A DNA stretch of 64,000 nucleotides from Leptolyngbya iicbica LK (GCF_004212215.1 NZ_QVFV01000002.1:305475-369474), one strand, 5' to 3'. Shown: positions 1 to 8,698, counted from the stretch's first letter. Notes: generated from the sequence alone by a model not told the origin. Program-made: numbers and translations.

Positions 1-308
1 ACATTGGTAATTCCGGCGACGGCTCCCGCTTCCAGCCCGGTGCCATCCATAATGGCGGCATCCATTTCTACTTCGCCATACTCGTTCAACACCGAGCCAT
101 GTCCCGCATTGTAGAGGGGATCATCTTCTAAATGCCGTGCACAATATTCCACGGCATCTAAGGCCGAGCCACCTTGGGCCAAAATCTGTCTCCCCCCTTC
201 CAAAATGCGGCGGAGGCTATGGATAAAGTCGTCTTCACTGCCCTCCCGGCGGATATGCTCTAACGCGCCGCAGCCACCGTGAATCATGAGAGAAAAGTTA
301 TCAGGCAT
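1..308 (-). CDS. Isoaspartyl peptidase / L-asparaginase, N-terminal part (cut by window edge)
   Basis: Reading the minus strand from the ATG at 308 gives about 102 residues running off the window. The protein starts MPDNFSLMIHGGCGALE and continues with GGSALDAVEYC, LYNAGHGSVLNE and MDAAIMDG. These match the N-terminal half of plant-type Ntn-hydrolase asparaginases (IaaA family), which hydrolyse isoaspartyl dipeptides and asparagine after autocleavage at a Thr. The cleavage Thr lies in the missing C-terminal half, so activity cannot be judged. The GGSALDAVE and NAGxGSVL blocks are the family's typical early motifs. An upstream ATG at 313 is out of frame, which supports the start at 308. Confidence 0.85.
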   Translation of the reverse strand, partial: MPDNFSLMIHGGCGALEHIRREGSEDDFIHSLRRILEGGRQILAQGGSALDAVEYCARHLEDDPLYNAGHGSVLNEYGEVEMDAAIMDGTGLEAGAVAGITN

Positions 309-404
309 ATCATTAAGGAAGAATGCAGTCGGGAAGTATTTGACGTTACCACACTTAAAATGAGTATGCGCTAAGGAGCGCGTCACCCTTTACATGAAAC
401 TGTC

Positions 405-686
405 ATGCTTACTCTTGACCCCACCATTTGTCGAGAATCGACGTTGTCTGAGTGCGAGATCGGCGAAACTGAGACACTCCAGATTCGCACAGCGTTGATG
501 TTGTCATTACAGGAAGCGATCGCACAGCAGGGATGGACTCCTGAAGAAGCCGCCAAAGCGTTAAAACAAACGCTGCCGCGCATGCAAAACCTCATTAATG
601 GCGAAATCAGTCGCTTTAGCATTGAGCAGCTCATTCAACTGCTGGCCCTCACCGGACGGGGAGTACAGATTTCTGTGGTCAACTGA
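405..686 (+). CDS. XRE-type helix-turn-helix protein (HigA2-like solo antitoxin)
   Basis: The 93-residue protein has a C-terminal helix-turn-helix of the HigA2-like type: a leading helix (TALMLSLQEAIAQQG), then TPEEAAKAL, then a recognition-helix region LPRMQNLINGEI, ending in a short beta tail. Proteins of this kind are usually the antitoxin of a RelE/HigB pair, binding DNA and autoregulating the operon. No toxin gene is visible on either side: the neighbours are an asparaginase gene on the other strand and a terminator. It may therefore be an orphan antitoxin or a stand-alone regulator. The family is fairly sure and the role is inferred. Confidence 0.65.
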   Translation: MLTLDPTICRESTLSECEIGETETLQIRTALMLSLQEAIAQQGWTPEEAAKALKQTLPRMQNLINGEISRFSIEQLIQLLALTGRGVQISVVN

Positions 687-739
687 GTGGCACGCCACCC
701 ATGACATGATTTTACGAGTGTTTGCTAAAAGACACCGAG

Positions 740-766
740 AAACGCCTCATTTGGGGCGTTTTTTAT
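740..766 (+). terminator. Rho-independent terminator after the XRE gene
   Basis: The stem AAACGCC/GGCGTTT encloses an 8-nt loop and is followed by a run of six T. It lies about 55 bases past the stop of the HTH gene. Confidence 0.8.
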
Positions 767-1093
767 TAGGGGATCATAACTTCTTGAAGCCAACACTTAA
801 AAATACGTGTGCTTTCATGACTGCCAGCGGCCTCTTTCGATACGCTTATGAGGCTAGTTTTCGCAACCGTCGAGATGGCTTTGCTGTCTGGTCAATAAGC
901 CTTGTTTTTAGGGCTAAGTGCAGTTCGATTGAGCTGCTAAAAATGGCTCGGCGATCGCCACCATGTCGTCCTTCAACTAGCGTTGTGTTTCCATTGCTAA
1001 AAACTTCGGCTCCGGTGGGCACGAGCTAATTGGGGCGTTGTTTGGTGATCTGGCTAATTGGCATTGCTCTATTTCAGTAAGTGATATGGCCCT
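767..1093. other. Intergenic, no gene recognised
   Basis: An open frame crosses this stretch, but it overlaps the terminator and has no recognisable protein features. The sequence holds a GCGATCGC-type octamer. The upstream region of the ATP-grasp gene shows no clear promoter. Confidence 0.5.
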
Positions 1094-2188
1094 ATGAAAA
1101 TCTACAACCACGACATTACTCTCTACACCCATGATCGTGACCCCAGCGTCGAACTGTACGCTGGCAGAGCCCTAGGGCTGACGAATACACAAGACAAAAT
1201 TCAACTAGCTCAGTCTTTACAAAGTGAATGGGATGCCATTGTCGATCACTATGCCCAGATTGGTTTACCCCACACCCACGACGTCATTTGGAATTCATCT
1301 TTTGAGGTGATCAATCAGTTCCCCGATCGCGAAATCAGCGTCTACTTTTTTGGCGATGTGATTAATGAGCACGATACCTATCGTCAGCTGTTCCACCAAT
1401 GGGACGGCAAATACCGCGAAATTGTTGAGTTCGTCAATTCCAAAAACAACTTCATTCAGCTATCAGAAGAAATTGGCATTCCTGTGCCCAAAACTTTGCG
1501 CTTTGCCAATTTGGCTGAGGCCCAAGCGTCTGACGAAATCATGTTTCCCTGTTTCATAAAGCCAGCTGTTTCTGATCATGGGGTGGGCATTCAGCGCTGT
1601 GCTAATGCTGAGGAACTGGCGCAAGCGTTTGCCACCCTCGTGCCCGAAGAACCCTTACAAATTCAAGAAGAGGTGAATGCCTCGGCCTTTTTGAATCTGC
1701 AATATCAGGTGAGGGAAGGGCAGATCGAACCGCTGCTGGTGTCGGAGCAGGTGCTCGATGGCTGTGTTCACAAGGGCAATCGCTACCCTTCGAGTCATGA
1801 ACCCTGGGACAAAGTCGCGCCGTTTGCTGAGTGGATGGGCGATCGCGGCATGAAGGGGATCTTTGCCGTGGACGTGGCGGTGGTGCCCGAAGCAGCAGGC
1901 ACTCGCTATGTGGCGATCGAATGCAATCCCCGCTTCAACGGGTCGTCCTACCCAACCATGGTGGCCAAGCGACTCAACATCCCTCAATGGAGCAGCGGTA
2001 CTTACAAGACCCAGCTGCGATCGCTCAACGAGCTAGATCTCCGAGATATCGCCTATGATCCGGCCACTCACAAGGGCGTGATTTTGATTAACTGGGGCAT
2101 TATTCAAGCGGGCAAACTGAGTGTGCTCTTTGCGGGCACTGAAGCTGAGCAAGCAGAACTCGAAACAGCGCTCTTACAGCGACTTTGA
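1094..2188 (+). CDS. ATP-grasp family ligase, substrate unknown
   Basis: The 364-residue protein has a non-catalytic N-terminal domain (about 1-125) and an ATP-grasp fold. The segment FPCFIKPAVSDHGVGIQ (about 155-170) matches the ATP-binding beta-strand and glycine loop, with Lys after FI. IQEEV fits the hinge. The segment VAIECNPRFNGSSYPT (about 275-290) carries the Glu and Asn expected to bind magnesium. Enzymes of this group join a carboxylate to an amine or thiol through an acyl-phosphate. The gene stands alone, followed by a strong terminator, so context gives no substrate. MysC-like mycosporine synthesis was considered, but no mysA or mysB genes are nearby. Start: ATG at 1094, with only a weak ribosome-binding site. 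Confidence 0.7.
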   Translation: MKIYNHDITLYTHDRDPSVELYAGRALGLTNTQDKIQLAQSLQSEWDAIVDHYAQIGLPHTHDVIWNSSFEVINQFPDREISVYFFGDVINEHDTYRQLFHQWDGKYREIVEFVNSKNNFIQLSEEIGIPVPKTLRFANLAEAQASDEIMFPCFIKPAVSDHGVGIQRCANAEELAQAFATLVPEEPLQIQEEVNASAFLNLQYQVREGQIEPLLVSEQVLDGCVHKGNRYPSSHEPWDKVAPFAEWMGDRGMKGIFAVDVAVVPEAAGTRYVAIECNPRFNGSSYPTMVAKRLNIPQWSSGTYKTQLRSLNELDLRDIAYDPATHKGVILINWGIIQAGKLSVLFAGTEAEQAELETALLQRL

Positions 2189-2303
2189 GCGGCAGCTTGT
2201 TGGAACCAATTGGCCCCAGAGCGCTCAAAGTCAGCATCAGATTTTTATCGTATTGCGCAACAATGCTTGCTGCCGCCAGTCCTATTTTGTTGAGCTAAAA
2301 AAG

Positions 2304-2335
2304 GCGCTTCCATCGCTGACGGAAGCGCCCTTTTG
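2304..2335. terminator. Bidirectional terminator
   Basis: A perfect 9-bp stem (GGCGCTTCC / GGAAGCGCC) has an A run before it and a T run after it. It sits between the convergent ATP-grasp and exported-protein genes and can serve both. Confidence 0.85.
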
Positions 2336-2367
2336 GGATTCAAACTGTGCTGACTTGGCATTCGCTT

Positions 2368-2868
2368 TTAATCGATGAAGATGCCGCCACCTTCGCTAAC
2401 GACAATGCTTCTCGTGACTAAGTCGGGATTCTCATAAAATGCTGTGGGTTCCAAATGTTGGAGAGAAATCGTGGCACTCATACCGTCCTCAGCGACAGAC
2501 GACACTTCCGCATAAGTCAAGCCGCCATCTAATTGCCGAAACCCAATAAAGGATGGCAGATCATCAGTCGTAAAACTGACTGACTGATTCGGAGCAATCT
2601 CTTCAAACCGACTATTACCCGGCACCATGAAAGAAATCACAGAGGGGCTGTCGTTCATTAGGGTCAGTTCGACCCCACCGTCAACTGGAGTAATGTATGC
2701 TTCGGCTTCCTTGCGATCGCTGACGGCAGGCGTGCTCATGAGTGAGATTGACTCTGGCGCTTGAGACGAGCTGGCTTTCAATGTATTTTGGCTAAGTAGT
2801 ACAGCAGGAGTCGCCACCAAAACAGCTGTACCTAACATCAATATTTTCTTGGATTTGAGAAAGTTCAT
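2368..2868 (-). CDS. Exported protein of unknown function
   Basis: This is a protein of about 166 residues with a classical Sec signal: MNFLKSKK, a hydrophobic stretch (ILMLGTAVLVATPAVLL), then a likely cleavage near the KASSS segment. The mature part is small, acidic and rich in beta-type sequence, with no family I recognise. The start was placed at 2868 rather than 2901 because AGGAG lies 6 bases upstream of it and the signal peptide then begins correctly. It would act in the periplasm or thylakoid lumen. There is no lipobox Cys. Confidence 0.6.
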   Translation of the reverse strand: MNFLKSKKILMLGTAVLVATPAVLLSQNTLKASSSQAPESISLMSTPAVSDRKEAEAYITPVDGGVELTLMNDSPSVISFMVPGNSRFEEIAPNQSVSFTTDDLPSFIGFRQLDGGLTYAEVSSVAEDGMSATISLQHLEPTAFYENPDLVTRSIVVSEGGGIFID

Positions 2869-3343
2869 ATGTAACTCCTCTTGCTTCAAAAGCAGATGCA
2901 TTCTATGGCTAAGCAGGTCGACCCAAATGAACGTAACTCTCTACCGATGAAGACTCCGCCGCGAAACTCAAAGCTCGACTGAGGGATGCGATATTAAACC
3001 GATCTTCACGGGCAGCAAACGCCTAAGGCTACCTACTTAAAACCGTGCTCTACTGACTATTAACTTAAAATATTGATGATTTTTTCTAATCCACCGAAAT
3101 GGGTAAGAAAGTCAAACGCAATACATTGGTTAGAGACCCAAAATCAATCTGTCTGACTTTTGACCAGGGTCACGACTTTGAATCTGTACAACTTTTGACC
3201 AGATCGTGAGGCGTGGTTTATGGTGCTGATTTCGTTAACTAATTGATAAATAGAGCTATATAAATGGAATGCTGGGCCAATGGTGCCCATTCGATACGCA
3301 CGATCATGCTTTCTGGCAATGGTGACTCGACATAAGCCGATCT
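2869..3343. other. Intergenic, no gene recognised
   Basis: Beyond the upstream region of the exported-protein gene I see no convincing coding sequence. A 72-codon open frame overlaps the end of the Fur gene and lacks any family signature. Confidence 0.5.
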
Positions 3344-3832
3344 TTAGCTCAAGCCAGCGCATTTAGAGCACAATCCTCGGACAGTAAATTGACAATCTAA
3401 GAGAGAAAAGCCGTGGTCTAAGGCTTCTTTACTGCCTAAAGAGAGAATGGCGCTGTCTTCAAATTCCGTTACCGTACCACATTCAGTACACACCAAATGG
3501 TGATGGTCCCCCATGAGCGGATTGCAAAATTCATAATACTTGCGGCCTTCTGACAAGGTCAATTCCCGCAAAATTCCTAGATCTACTAACAAATGCAGAG
3601 CTCGATAAATGGTTGAAAATCCAATTTTTTCGCCGCTTGCAGTCAGCTTGTCTTGTACGTCTTCAGCACTCAGATGCTCGCCTTCGGGCACTTCTCGTAG
3701 GACCTGCAAGATCTTTTGCCGCTGGTCAGTGATGCGAAATCCTTCCTGATTCAAGAGCATGCGTAGCACTTCGGCTGGATTGTCTTCTAAATAGAGCCTT
3801 TCTGAGATGTTAGAGGAATCGGATTGGGTCAT
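3344..3832 (-). CDS. Fur-family metalloregulator (FurA-like)
   Basis: This 162-residue protein has the Fur architecture. A winged helix (about 25-95) includes GFRITDQRQKIL, GEHLSAEDV and IGFSTIYRALHLL. The C-terminal dimerisation domain has the metal-site stretch GDHHHLVC. Two CxxC pairs, CTEC and CSKC, are those that hold structural zinc in Fur proteins. The LSAEDV...STIYRAL...ILREL pattern is closer to cyanobacterial FurA than to PerR/FurC or Zur, as I recall those sequences. It probably represses iron or oxidative-stress genes when metal is bound. Its divergent neighbour is a Dps ferritin, a typical Fur target. Whether it is the main Fur or a paralogue cannot be told from the window. Confidence 0.85.
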   Translation of the reverse strand: MTQSDSSNISERLYLEDNPAEVLRMLLNQEGFRITDQRQKILQVLREVPEGEHLSAEDVQDKLTASGEKIGFSTIYRALHLLVDLGILRELTLSEGRKYYEFCNPLMGDHHHLVCTECGTVTEFEDSAILSLGSKEALDHGFSLLDCQFTVRGLCSKCAGLS

Positions 3833-3852
3833 GATTGCTAAGCTATTGAAAG

Positions 3853-3903
3853 CGGTTTTCGATATGTCCTGAAATGGCTTATTGATAATGGTTTTCGCTA
3901 TAG
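3853..3903. promoter_or_regulatory. Possible shared control region between fur and dps
   Basis: The divergent intergenic region contains TTATTGATAATGG, which partly resembles the GATAAT repeats of Fur boxes. A direct repeat GGTTTTCGmTAT occurs near 3854 and 3891. This is pattern matching by eye only. Confidence 0.25.
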
Positions 3904-4060
3904 AAAAATATTTTGAAGAAATGAAGATTTTTGGAGCTTAATTAACTCTCGGTTGAGCAAAATAGGTCAGCTAGTAGCGTTAAGATTGAAGAGCGTGTTG
4001 AGAGCTTAATGTCAGATTTATCTCTAAAGACTGCTGTTTGCCCATAACGAAGGAATGACT

Positions 4061-4597
4061 ATGCCGATCACCGAAACTCATTTGCAAGCCTATAGTGAGG
4101 TTGCTGACAATCCGATTTTGCTGGAAAAATCGGTTACTGAGCCCATTGTGGAAGGTCTGGGAATTGCATATGCCAGCTTTATGGGGCTGTATATGCAATA
4201 TCAAAAGCATCACTTTGTTGTGGAAGGTTCGGAGTATTACATGCTCCACAACTACTTTTCTGAAAGCTACGAAGAAGTGCAAGAACATGCCCATGAAGTG
4301 GGTGAGCGTCTGCATGGCTTGGGCGGCGTGCCCCCAACGTCGTTTGGCAAGTTGGCGGAGCTGTGCTGTTTTACTCCCGAAGATGACGATGTCTATCGCT
4401 GTCGTCTGATGATTGACCATGATTTGAAGGCAGAACAGAGCGTGATTCAAATGTTGCGTCGCTTGGCTGGACAAGCCGAGAGTTTGGGCGATCGCGCGAC
4501 TCGTTACCTGTTAGAGCAGCTACTGCTCAAAACTGAAGAACGGGCTTATCACCTAGAGCACTTCTTGACACCCGATAGCCTGAAGCTAAGCTGGTAG
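4061..4597 (+). CDS. dps: Dps-family ferritin with a three-histidine ferroxidase centre
   Basis: The 178-residue Dps-type mini-ferritin forms a shell that oxidises and stores iron and protects DNA. Core motifs are [11 protein letters not shown] (first ligand His), YYMLHNYF (second His) and [14 protein letters not shown], where Glu is the usual ligand. The residue that is Asp in most Dps proteins is His here. A His at this place, giving a three-His centre that binds zinc, has been described for Thermosynechococcus DpsA, so this belongs to that subtype. ATG at 4061 was chosen over 4055 because AAGGA lies 6 bases before it and touches the other. It is divergent from a Fur-type regulator, which suggests iron- or peroxide-linked control. 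Confidence 0.9.
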   Translation: MPITETHLQAYSEVADNPILLEKSVTEPIVEGLGIAYASFMGLYMQYQKHHFVVEGSEYYMLHNYFSESYEEVQEHAHEVGERLHGLGGVPPTSFGKLAELCCFTPEDDDVYRCRLMIDHDLKAEQSVIQMLRRLAGQAESLGDRATRYLLEQLLLKTEERAYHLEHFLTPDSLKLSW

Positions 4598-4693
4598 TTT
4601 TCCACCGTCATGGAAGCCATTGTCCCGTACGCTCCCAGTTAGGGGGCTGCGGGCTTTTTAATGCCTAAATAAATGGCGGCTGGGGATATCACG

Positions 4694-4795
4694 TTAGCTG
4701 AAGTAAACGGCTTTGAGAATCCAAGCGCTCATCAGTAGATAGGCCGCAACTAGTAGCCAATGGCTCCAATTTTCGGGGTCAAAGCTGTGGGACAT
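4694..4795 (-). CDS. 33-residue single-span membrane protein
   Basis: A short ORF starts with ATG at 4795. That A is the complement of the last base of the preceding gene's TAA stop (TAATG overlap), a strong sign of translational coupling. The product begins MSHSFDPENWSHW, has one hydrophobic span (LLVAAYLLMSAWIL) and ends KAVYFS. This polarity and size resemble small subunits of cyanobacterial photosynthetic or NDH-1 complexes, but I cannot assign it to a named subunit. The coupling to a (2Fe-2S) thioredoxin-like gene suggests a redox role (inference). It is easily missed by gene finders because of its length. Confidence 0.5.
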   Translation of the reverse strand: MSHSFDPENWSHWLLVAAYLLMSAWILKAVYFS

Positions 4796-5448
4796 TAGGC
4801 ATATTTGGTGACTATGGTGAGCGCGTTATCGGGAGTGACCCCGCTGATCACTTTTTTGGAGTGAGAGAGTTTGATATTCGGCCCTTTTTTGCAGGCTTTG
4901 AGGCAGCCAACGCCTTCAACTGAGACGTGTTGCAAATTTGGGTCATCAGCGATCGCGGTCTCTAATGACTGCATAATTTGTCGCCCGCCCTGCTTAAAGC
5001 ATTTGCCCTTGCGGCAGACCTGTACACATAGGGGCTTGGGCGCGGATGCCGATGGCTCAGTTGGTGCGATCGCTGAAGCTTCTGAAACCGCTGCTGTATC
5101 GACGTTAGGGGATGAAGTCGGGACGAACTGACGCGCCTGCCAGTTTTCCTGCAAGTCAATCCGCTCAGGCTCTGATAAGGGCAGAATGTTGATGCCGCGC
5201 CACTGCTCAGCTTCGCAATAGGCCCAGACCTGCACAAAGTCCCCAGGGGTTAACTCACGCACTAAAACTGGGCGCAGATATTTTGGCAACTTAATTGAGT
5301 AAGTTGCGGTCTCGGTTTGCAGACAGACGCCTTTGATTTTGCCTTTGGGCGATCGCAGCACGTCGATAAATTGGCCCTTGAGTACGACGCCTTGAGGACG
5401 TTGCAGTTGGGCACTGGCGACACGGTCGAGGTCAGGGGTTCTTTTCAT
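4795..5448 (-). CDS. (2Fe-2S) thioredoxin-like ferredoxin domain protein
   Basis: This 217-residue protein has two parts. The N-terminal part (about 15-105) reads VVLKGQFIDVLRSPKGKIKG...LTPGDFVQVWAYCE and looks like a small beta-barrel (OB-like). A Pro/Ala/Ser linker follows. The C-terminal part has the thioredoxin-like ferredoxin cysteines VCRKGKC and GVGCLKACKKGPN, which hold a 2Fe-2S cluster in relatives such as the NuoE family. It probably transfers electrons or senses redox state in the cytosol. The start at 5448 is supported by an ATGA overlap with the upstream gene's stop. Together with that gene and the 33-codon ORF it forms a tightly coupled three-gene unit. Confidence 0.75.
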   Translation of the reverse strand: MKRTPDLDRVASAQLQRPQGVVLKGQFIDVLRSPKGKIKGVCLQTETATYSIKLPKYLRPVLVRELTPGDFVQVWAYCEAEQWRGINILPLSEPERIDLQENWQARQFVPTSSPNVDTAAVSEASAIAPTEPSASAPKPLCVQVCRKGKCFKQGGRQIMQSLETAIADDPNLQHVSVEGVGCLKACKKGPNIKLSHSKKVISGVTPDNALTIVTKYA

Positions 5449-5693
5449 ACAGTTACCGTCATTTTCCAACAGGTTTCGAGAGCAGCGATCGCGGCCTCGC
5501 GAGGCAACGTCACACTGCGCACCACGCTCCAAATTTGCAATACAGCGGTAGGACTCAGGGCTGCAACTCTTAGCGGTTGGCCGCAGTCACAGGCACAGGG
5601 CACCGATAAATCCTGTAAACGGCTGTAAATCATCCAGCGATCAACCGGGTCGAGGGTGAGCGCTACGGTCGGGTCGGGCGATGTCATTTCCAT
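5445..5693 (-). CDS. Small conserved cyanobacterial protein (Asr1405/Asl0597-like)
   Basis: The 82-residue protein contains VDRWMIYSRLQDLSVPCACDCGQPLRV, the pattern of a short cyanobacterial family I know as Asr1405/Asl0597. Three Cys in a CACDC cluster could bind a metal. Its stop overlaps the start of the (2Fe-2S) protein by ATGA, so the two are made together. The function is not known. Confidence 0.6.
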   Translation of the reverse strand: MEMTSPDPTVALTLDPVDRWMIYSRLQDLSVPCACDCGQPLRVAALSPTAVLQIWSVVRSVTLPREAAIAALETCWKMTVTV

Positions 5694-6348
5694 ACAGTTA
5701 AGTGGCTTTAAAGCGGGTGAAGGTCGATAGTGCGGCAGACAACATTAGTGAAAACTGTTCTGAACAAATAGAGGTGAGTCCTAGGCAAGAGCCGGAGCCA
5801 ATCAGCCTGAGGGCCAAGAATCCCTTAAGTTTCCGAGGCCTCCGGGACGACTAGAGTTCTCTATAGCCACATCCTCAACGTCTTCCTTAATGACTTTCAT
5901 TAACAATAAGGTAGCCAATCTCTGGCTTTAATGCAAGCAGTTTGCAATAACGAGTGGCTGATGAGAGCGCTGTTGCTGAATTGCCTAGTTCAAAATCTGG
6001 CAGCGAGTCCATGACGGCGACCTTGAGCGTTGCCGTCATGAGGTAACGAAGTATGAATCGATGTTGTAGAGGCAGCGGTTCTCGGTCGGCTCAAACGATT
6101 GGCTGAGGAGTGGTCTAAGGAAACCAGCGTCGGTTCTGGTCCCAAGCTTGGGAGAGGGGTTTTGAAGAGATGGGGTTCAGAGACTTGCTCCAAGAATAGG
6201 CCCTACCAGGGACCGGGTGCCTTGATTGATGATTGCGGTTTGGCGGCTGAGGCGAATAGGCACCCGGTCCCTAACACCCCAGAGAACGCCCCGTTTGATC
6301 GTTGGGGGTGTCGCGACAGTGCCATGGACGGATTGGTATAGTCCGCCC
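5694..6348. other. Intergenic, no gene; contains a hairpin repeat
   Basis: Several short overlapping open frames occur on both strands near 5990-6400, none with protein-like features. The only clear structure is the inverted repeat listed separately. Confidence 0.5.
6208..6272. repeat. 15-bp perfect inverted repeat
   Basis: AGGGACCGGGTGCCT at 6208-6222 is the exact reverse complement of 6258-6272, with 35 bases between. It may be a remnant of a small mobile element or an RNA hairpin. Confidence 0.6.
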
Positions 6349-6383
6349 AAAAAACTCCCGCCCCGGTTGCCCAGGGACGGGAG
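6349..6383 (-). terminator. Terminator of the divergent psbA
   Basis: On the minus strand, CTCCCGTCCC pairs with GGGGCGGGAG (one G-T pair) and is followed by six T. It lies 67 bases past the psbA stop. Confidence 0.85.
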
Positions 6384-6449
6384 ATAACACACCTATTCGG
6401 AGGCAAACTGGTGAAGGACTGCGCTGAAATATCTGATCAGCGATCGCCC

Positions 6450-7529
6450 TTAATGAATTTCTGGCACGGGCACCGCATCACCACTGGCGAGTAACAGCGG
6501 GAAGTGGTGAGCATTCGGCGAGTGCATCGCCTGAATCCCTAAATCAGCGCGATTGATAATGTCGGCATTGGTCGCAATAACGCGGCCTTGGGCGTCCAAA
6601 ATGGAATGCTGAAAGTTGAAACCGTTGAGATTGAACGCCATCGTGCTGACGCCCAGGGCGGCAAACCAGATGCCCAGAGTGGGCAAGGCCGCCATCAAAA
6701 AGTGGAACGACCGATGATTTGCACTCGCAGTCGTGGGAATCAACACCCGCCCTAAATAACCGTAGTGGCTGGCGAGATAGTTGTACGTGGGCTCTTGTTG
6801 CCCAAATTTATAACCGGCATCGAGCGATTCTGATTCACTGGTCTCGCGCAGCAAACTTGATGTCACGAGGGAACCGTGGAGAGCGCTGAGCAGCGCGCCT
6901 CCAAAGATCCCAGTCACCCCTAGCATGTGGAATGGGTGCATCAAAATATTGTGCTCGGCCTGGAAGGACAGCATGAAATTGAAGGTGCCGGCAATGCCCA
7001 GAGGCAACCCTTCAGAAAAGCTGCCCTGCCCGATGGGATACACCAAAAGCACGGCGGTGGCCGCAGTCACCGGAGCCGAAAACGCGATCGCAATCCACGG
7101 TCTGAGCCCCAGACGATAGCTCAGTTCCCACTGCCGCCCCAGATAGGCCCAGACGCCAATCAAAAAGTGAAACACGATGAGCTGGTAGGGGCCACCGTTG
7201 TAGAACCATTCCGCCAGGGAACTGGCCTGCCAGACCGGATAAAAATGCAGGCCGATCGCGGCAGAAGTGGGTACCACTGCGGCGGAAATTAAGCTATTGC
7301 CATCGGTCAACGCGCCCATCACTGGCTCGCGAATGCCGTCGACATCAACCGCTGGAGCCGCAATAAAAGCCAACACAAAACATACACTAGCGGCACAAAT
7401 GGTGGGAATCATCAGGATGCCAAACCAGCCAATATAAATGCGGTTATTGGTGCTGGTCACCCACTGGCAAAATCTTTCCCATAGACTAAACAGATCGAGT
7501 TCTGTTTGCCGTCGAGTAAAGGTATTCAT
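6450..7529 (-). CDS. psbA: Divergent photosystem II D1 protein (rogue/sentinel type)
   Basis: The 359-residue D1 protein is recognisable from [28 protein letters not shown] and [12 protein letters not shown]. Aligned by these anchors to standard numbering, Tyr161, Glu189, His190, His198, His215, His272, His332, His337 and Ala344 are kept. Asp170 is Glu, Glu333 is Ser and Asp342 is Leu, so the manganese-calcium cluster would lack or change three ligands. In the QB pocket Ser264 is Ala and Phe255 is Leu, with one extra residue before Gly253. This pattern fits the rogue (sentinel) D1 group, thought to replace normal D1 when oxygen evolution must stop. The chlorophyll f synthase group is less likely because Glu189 and His332 remain and no far-red cluster is nearby. 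The start is ATG at 7529, with AGGAG 6 bases upstream. Confidence 0.9.
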   Translation of the reverse strand: MNTFTRRQTELDLFSLWERFCQWVTSTNNRIYIGWFGILMIPTICAASVCFVLAFIAAPAVDVDGIREPVMGALTDGNSLISAAVVPTSAAIGLHFYPVWQASSLAEWFYNGGPYQLIVFHFLIGVWAYLGRQWELSYRLGLRPWIAIAFSAPVTAATAVLLVYPIGQGSFSEGLPLGIAGTFNFMLSFQAEHNILMHPFHMLGVTGIFGGALLSALHGSLVTSSLLRETSESESLDAGYKFGQQEPTYNYLASHYGYLGRVLIPTTASANHRSFHFLMAALPTLGIWFAALGVSTMAFNLNGFNFQHSILDAQGRVIATNADIINRADLGIQAMHSPNAHHFPLLLASGDAVPVPEIH

Positions 7530-8284
7530 CCCCAACTCCTTTTGAGATATTGTTCAGGCAATTCTCAGTAAATCGGCGTCGCTAAATCAGCCATAAGCTG
7601 GGTCTGCATAAATCAAGCATCATGAACGATGATCAATATCTAGGCAGCGGCTTGATGGGCAGTGCAGAGAGGGACTGTAGCGACCCGCCGTAGGACAAAA
7701 CTCCGAAAAATGGCAGAAATAATATAGGCGAAATGGCAGTGCTGAGGAGATTTGTCTTGAGGCTATTTACTGACTTACTTCCTATTTTGCAAAAAGTAAA
7801 AGAAGCCACGGAGAGTATGTTGGCAAACTTGAATATCTGTAGCGTTAGTTCATAAATTAGTCTGACTCAATTTATCTAGCCCCCACTGAAGATAACGTGG
7901 CGCTGGCGCAGAATATAGCGACGAAGTGACCGCGATCGCCCTACCTGGCCTCAACACATACAACTTCAAAATCCGATAGCTTACTTTGCAAAAATGTGAA
8001 AACCCATTACAGCTTTAGGGGGCGCTCGGCAAGGTGGTTCGGGCGATCCCCGACAATGAAAATAACGTCTGATAAGCGTTTGCGGGAAATACTGCTCAAT
8101 TTTCGGGTGCTACAGCGCCGCGTAGATCGCTCCGTACATCCCCATGCTGCGGACTGCTATAGACCACTGCGGCTTGCAGGCACGGTGTCTGCCCTAGCCC
8201 CTGGATGAATTAGCGATTTTAGGATGCGTCCTGAACGAGTGGTATAGCGATCGTTCAAATTTGTTGCTCACGGAGACAATTCTC
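7530..8284. other. Intergenic, psbA upstream region
   Basis: About 750 bases without a convincing gene. A 70-codon open frame near 8.0-8.2 kb has no family features. The psbA promoter must lie in the first few hundred bases, but I could not fix -35 and -10 boxes. Confidence 0.45.
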
Positions 8285-8698
8285 ATGGCAATTTCGCAGG
8301 GAATTCGATGTTCGGGATGTTTGCCTGGCCCTGGCAAACCGAGCCCCATGATGTGGGAATTGGTGCCGACCCAAATCAAGATGGTTTTACAACAAGAAGG
8401 CTGTAATTTACTGCGGCATTGGGCGCGGCGGCAGCATCGTTCATATGTGCGCTTTCAGTATGCGCCATTGGTTTATAAAGGCGATTTGTTTTATCTACAG
8501 CGGTGGTCAGCGACAGAGTGGCATGTCTCGCCGAGTCAGCTCATTTTTCCTAATGAAGGTTGGCCTTGTTCTGAACTGACGCGACAACATGGCGGGCATT
8601 TATCTTTTATCGTGCGGCGCACAATTGCTCAGTTATTTCCCGATCCGGAGCTGCACTTTAGCGATCGCACCCCCAACAGCTTAGTCGCCCTCTCGTAG
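8285..8698 (+). CDS. Hypothetical protein
   Basis: The 137-residue soluble protein starts MAISQGIRCSGCLPGPGKPS. The start is chosen because GGAG lies 9 bases upstream. It contains a long basic-aromatic segment (LLRHWARRQHRSYVRF) and the patterns YKGDLFYLQRW and WHVSPSQLIFP. I do not recognise a family. The 3' end overlaps the convergent CbbY-like gene by 18 bases, and the residue composition looks like real coding sequence. Confidence 0.5.
   Translation: MAISQGIRCSGCLPGPGKPSPMMWELVPTQIKMVLQQEGCNLLRHWARRQHRSYVRFQYAPLVYKGDLFYLQRWSATEWHVSPSQLIFPNEGWPCSELTRQHGGHLSFIVRRTIAQLFPDPELHFSDRTPNSLVALS

Noticed and set aside
598..1029. 143-codon open frame overlapping the XRE gene and its terminator
   Set aside because: Crosses a clear terminator and overlaps a better-supported gene. 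No recognisable features.
1094..2188. MysC (mycosporine-glycine synthesis) for the ATP-grasp gene
   Set aside because: No mysA, mysB or mysD neighbours, and the protein is shorter than expected.
3144..3362. 72-codon open frame overlapping the 3' end of the Fur gene
   Set aside because: No family signal and no ribosome-binding site.
6450..7529. Chlorophyll f synthase (ChlF) as identity of the divergent psbA
   Set aside because: ChlF has lost nearly all cluster ligands and sits in far-red photoacclimation clusters. Here Glu189 and His332 are kept and no such genes are near.
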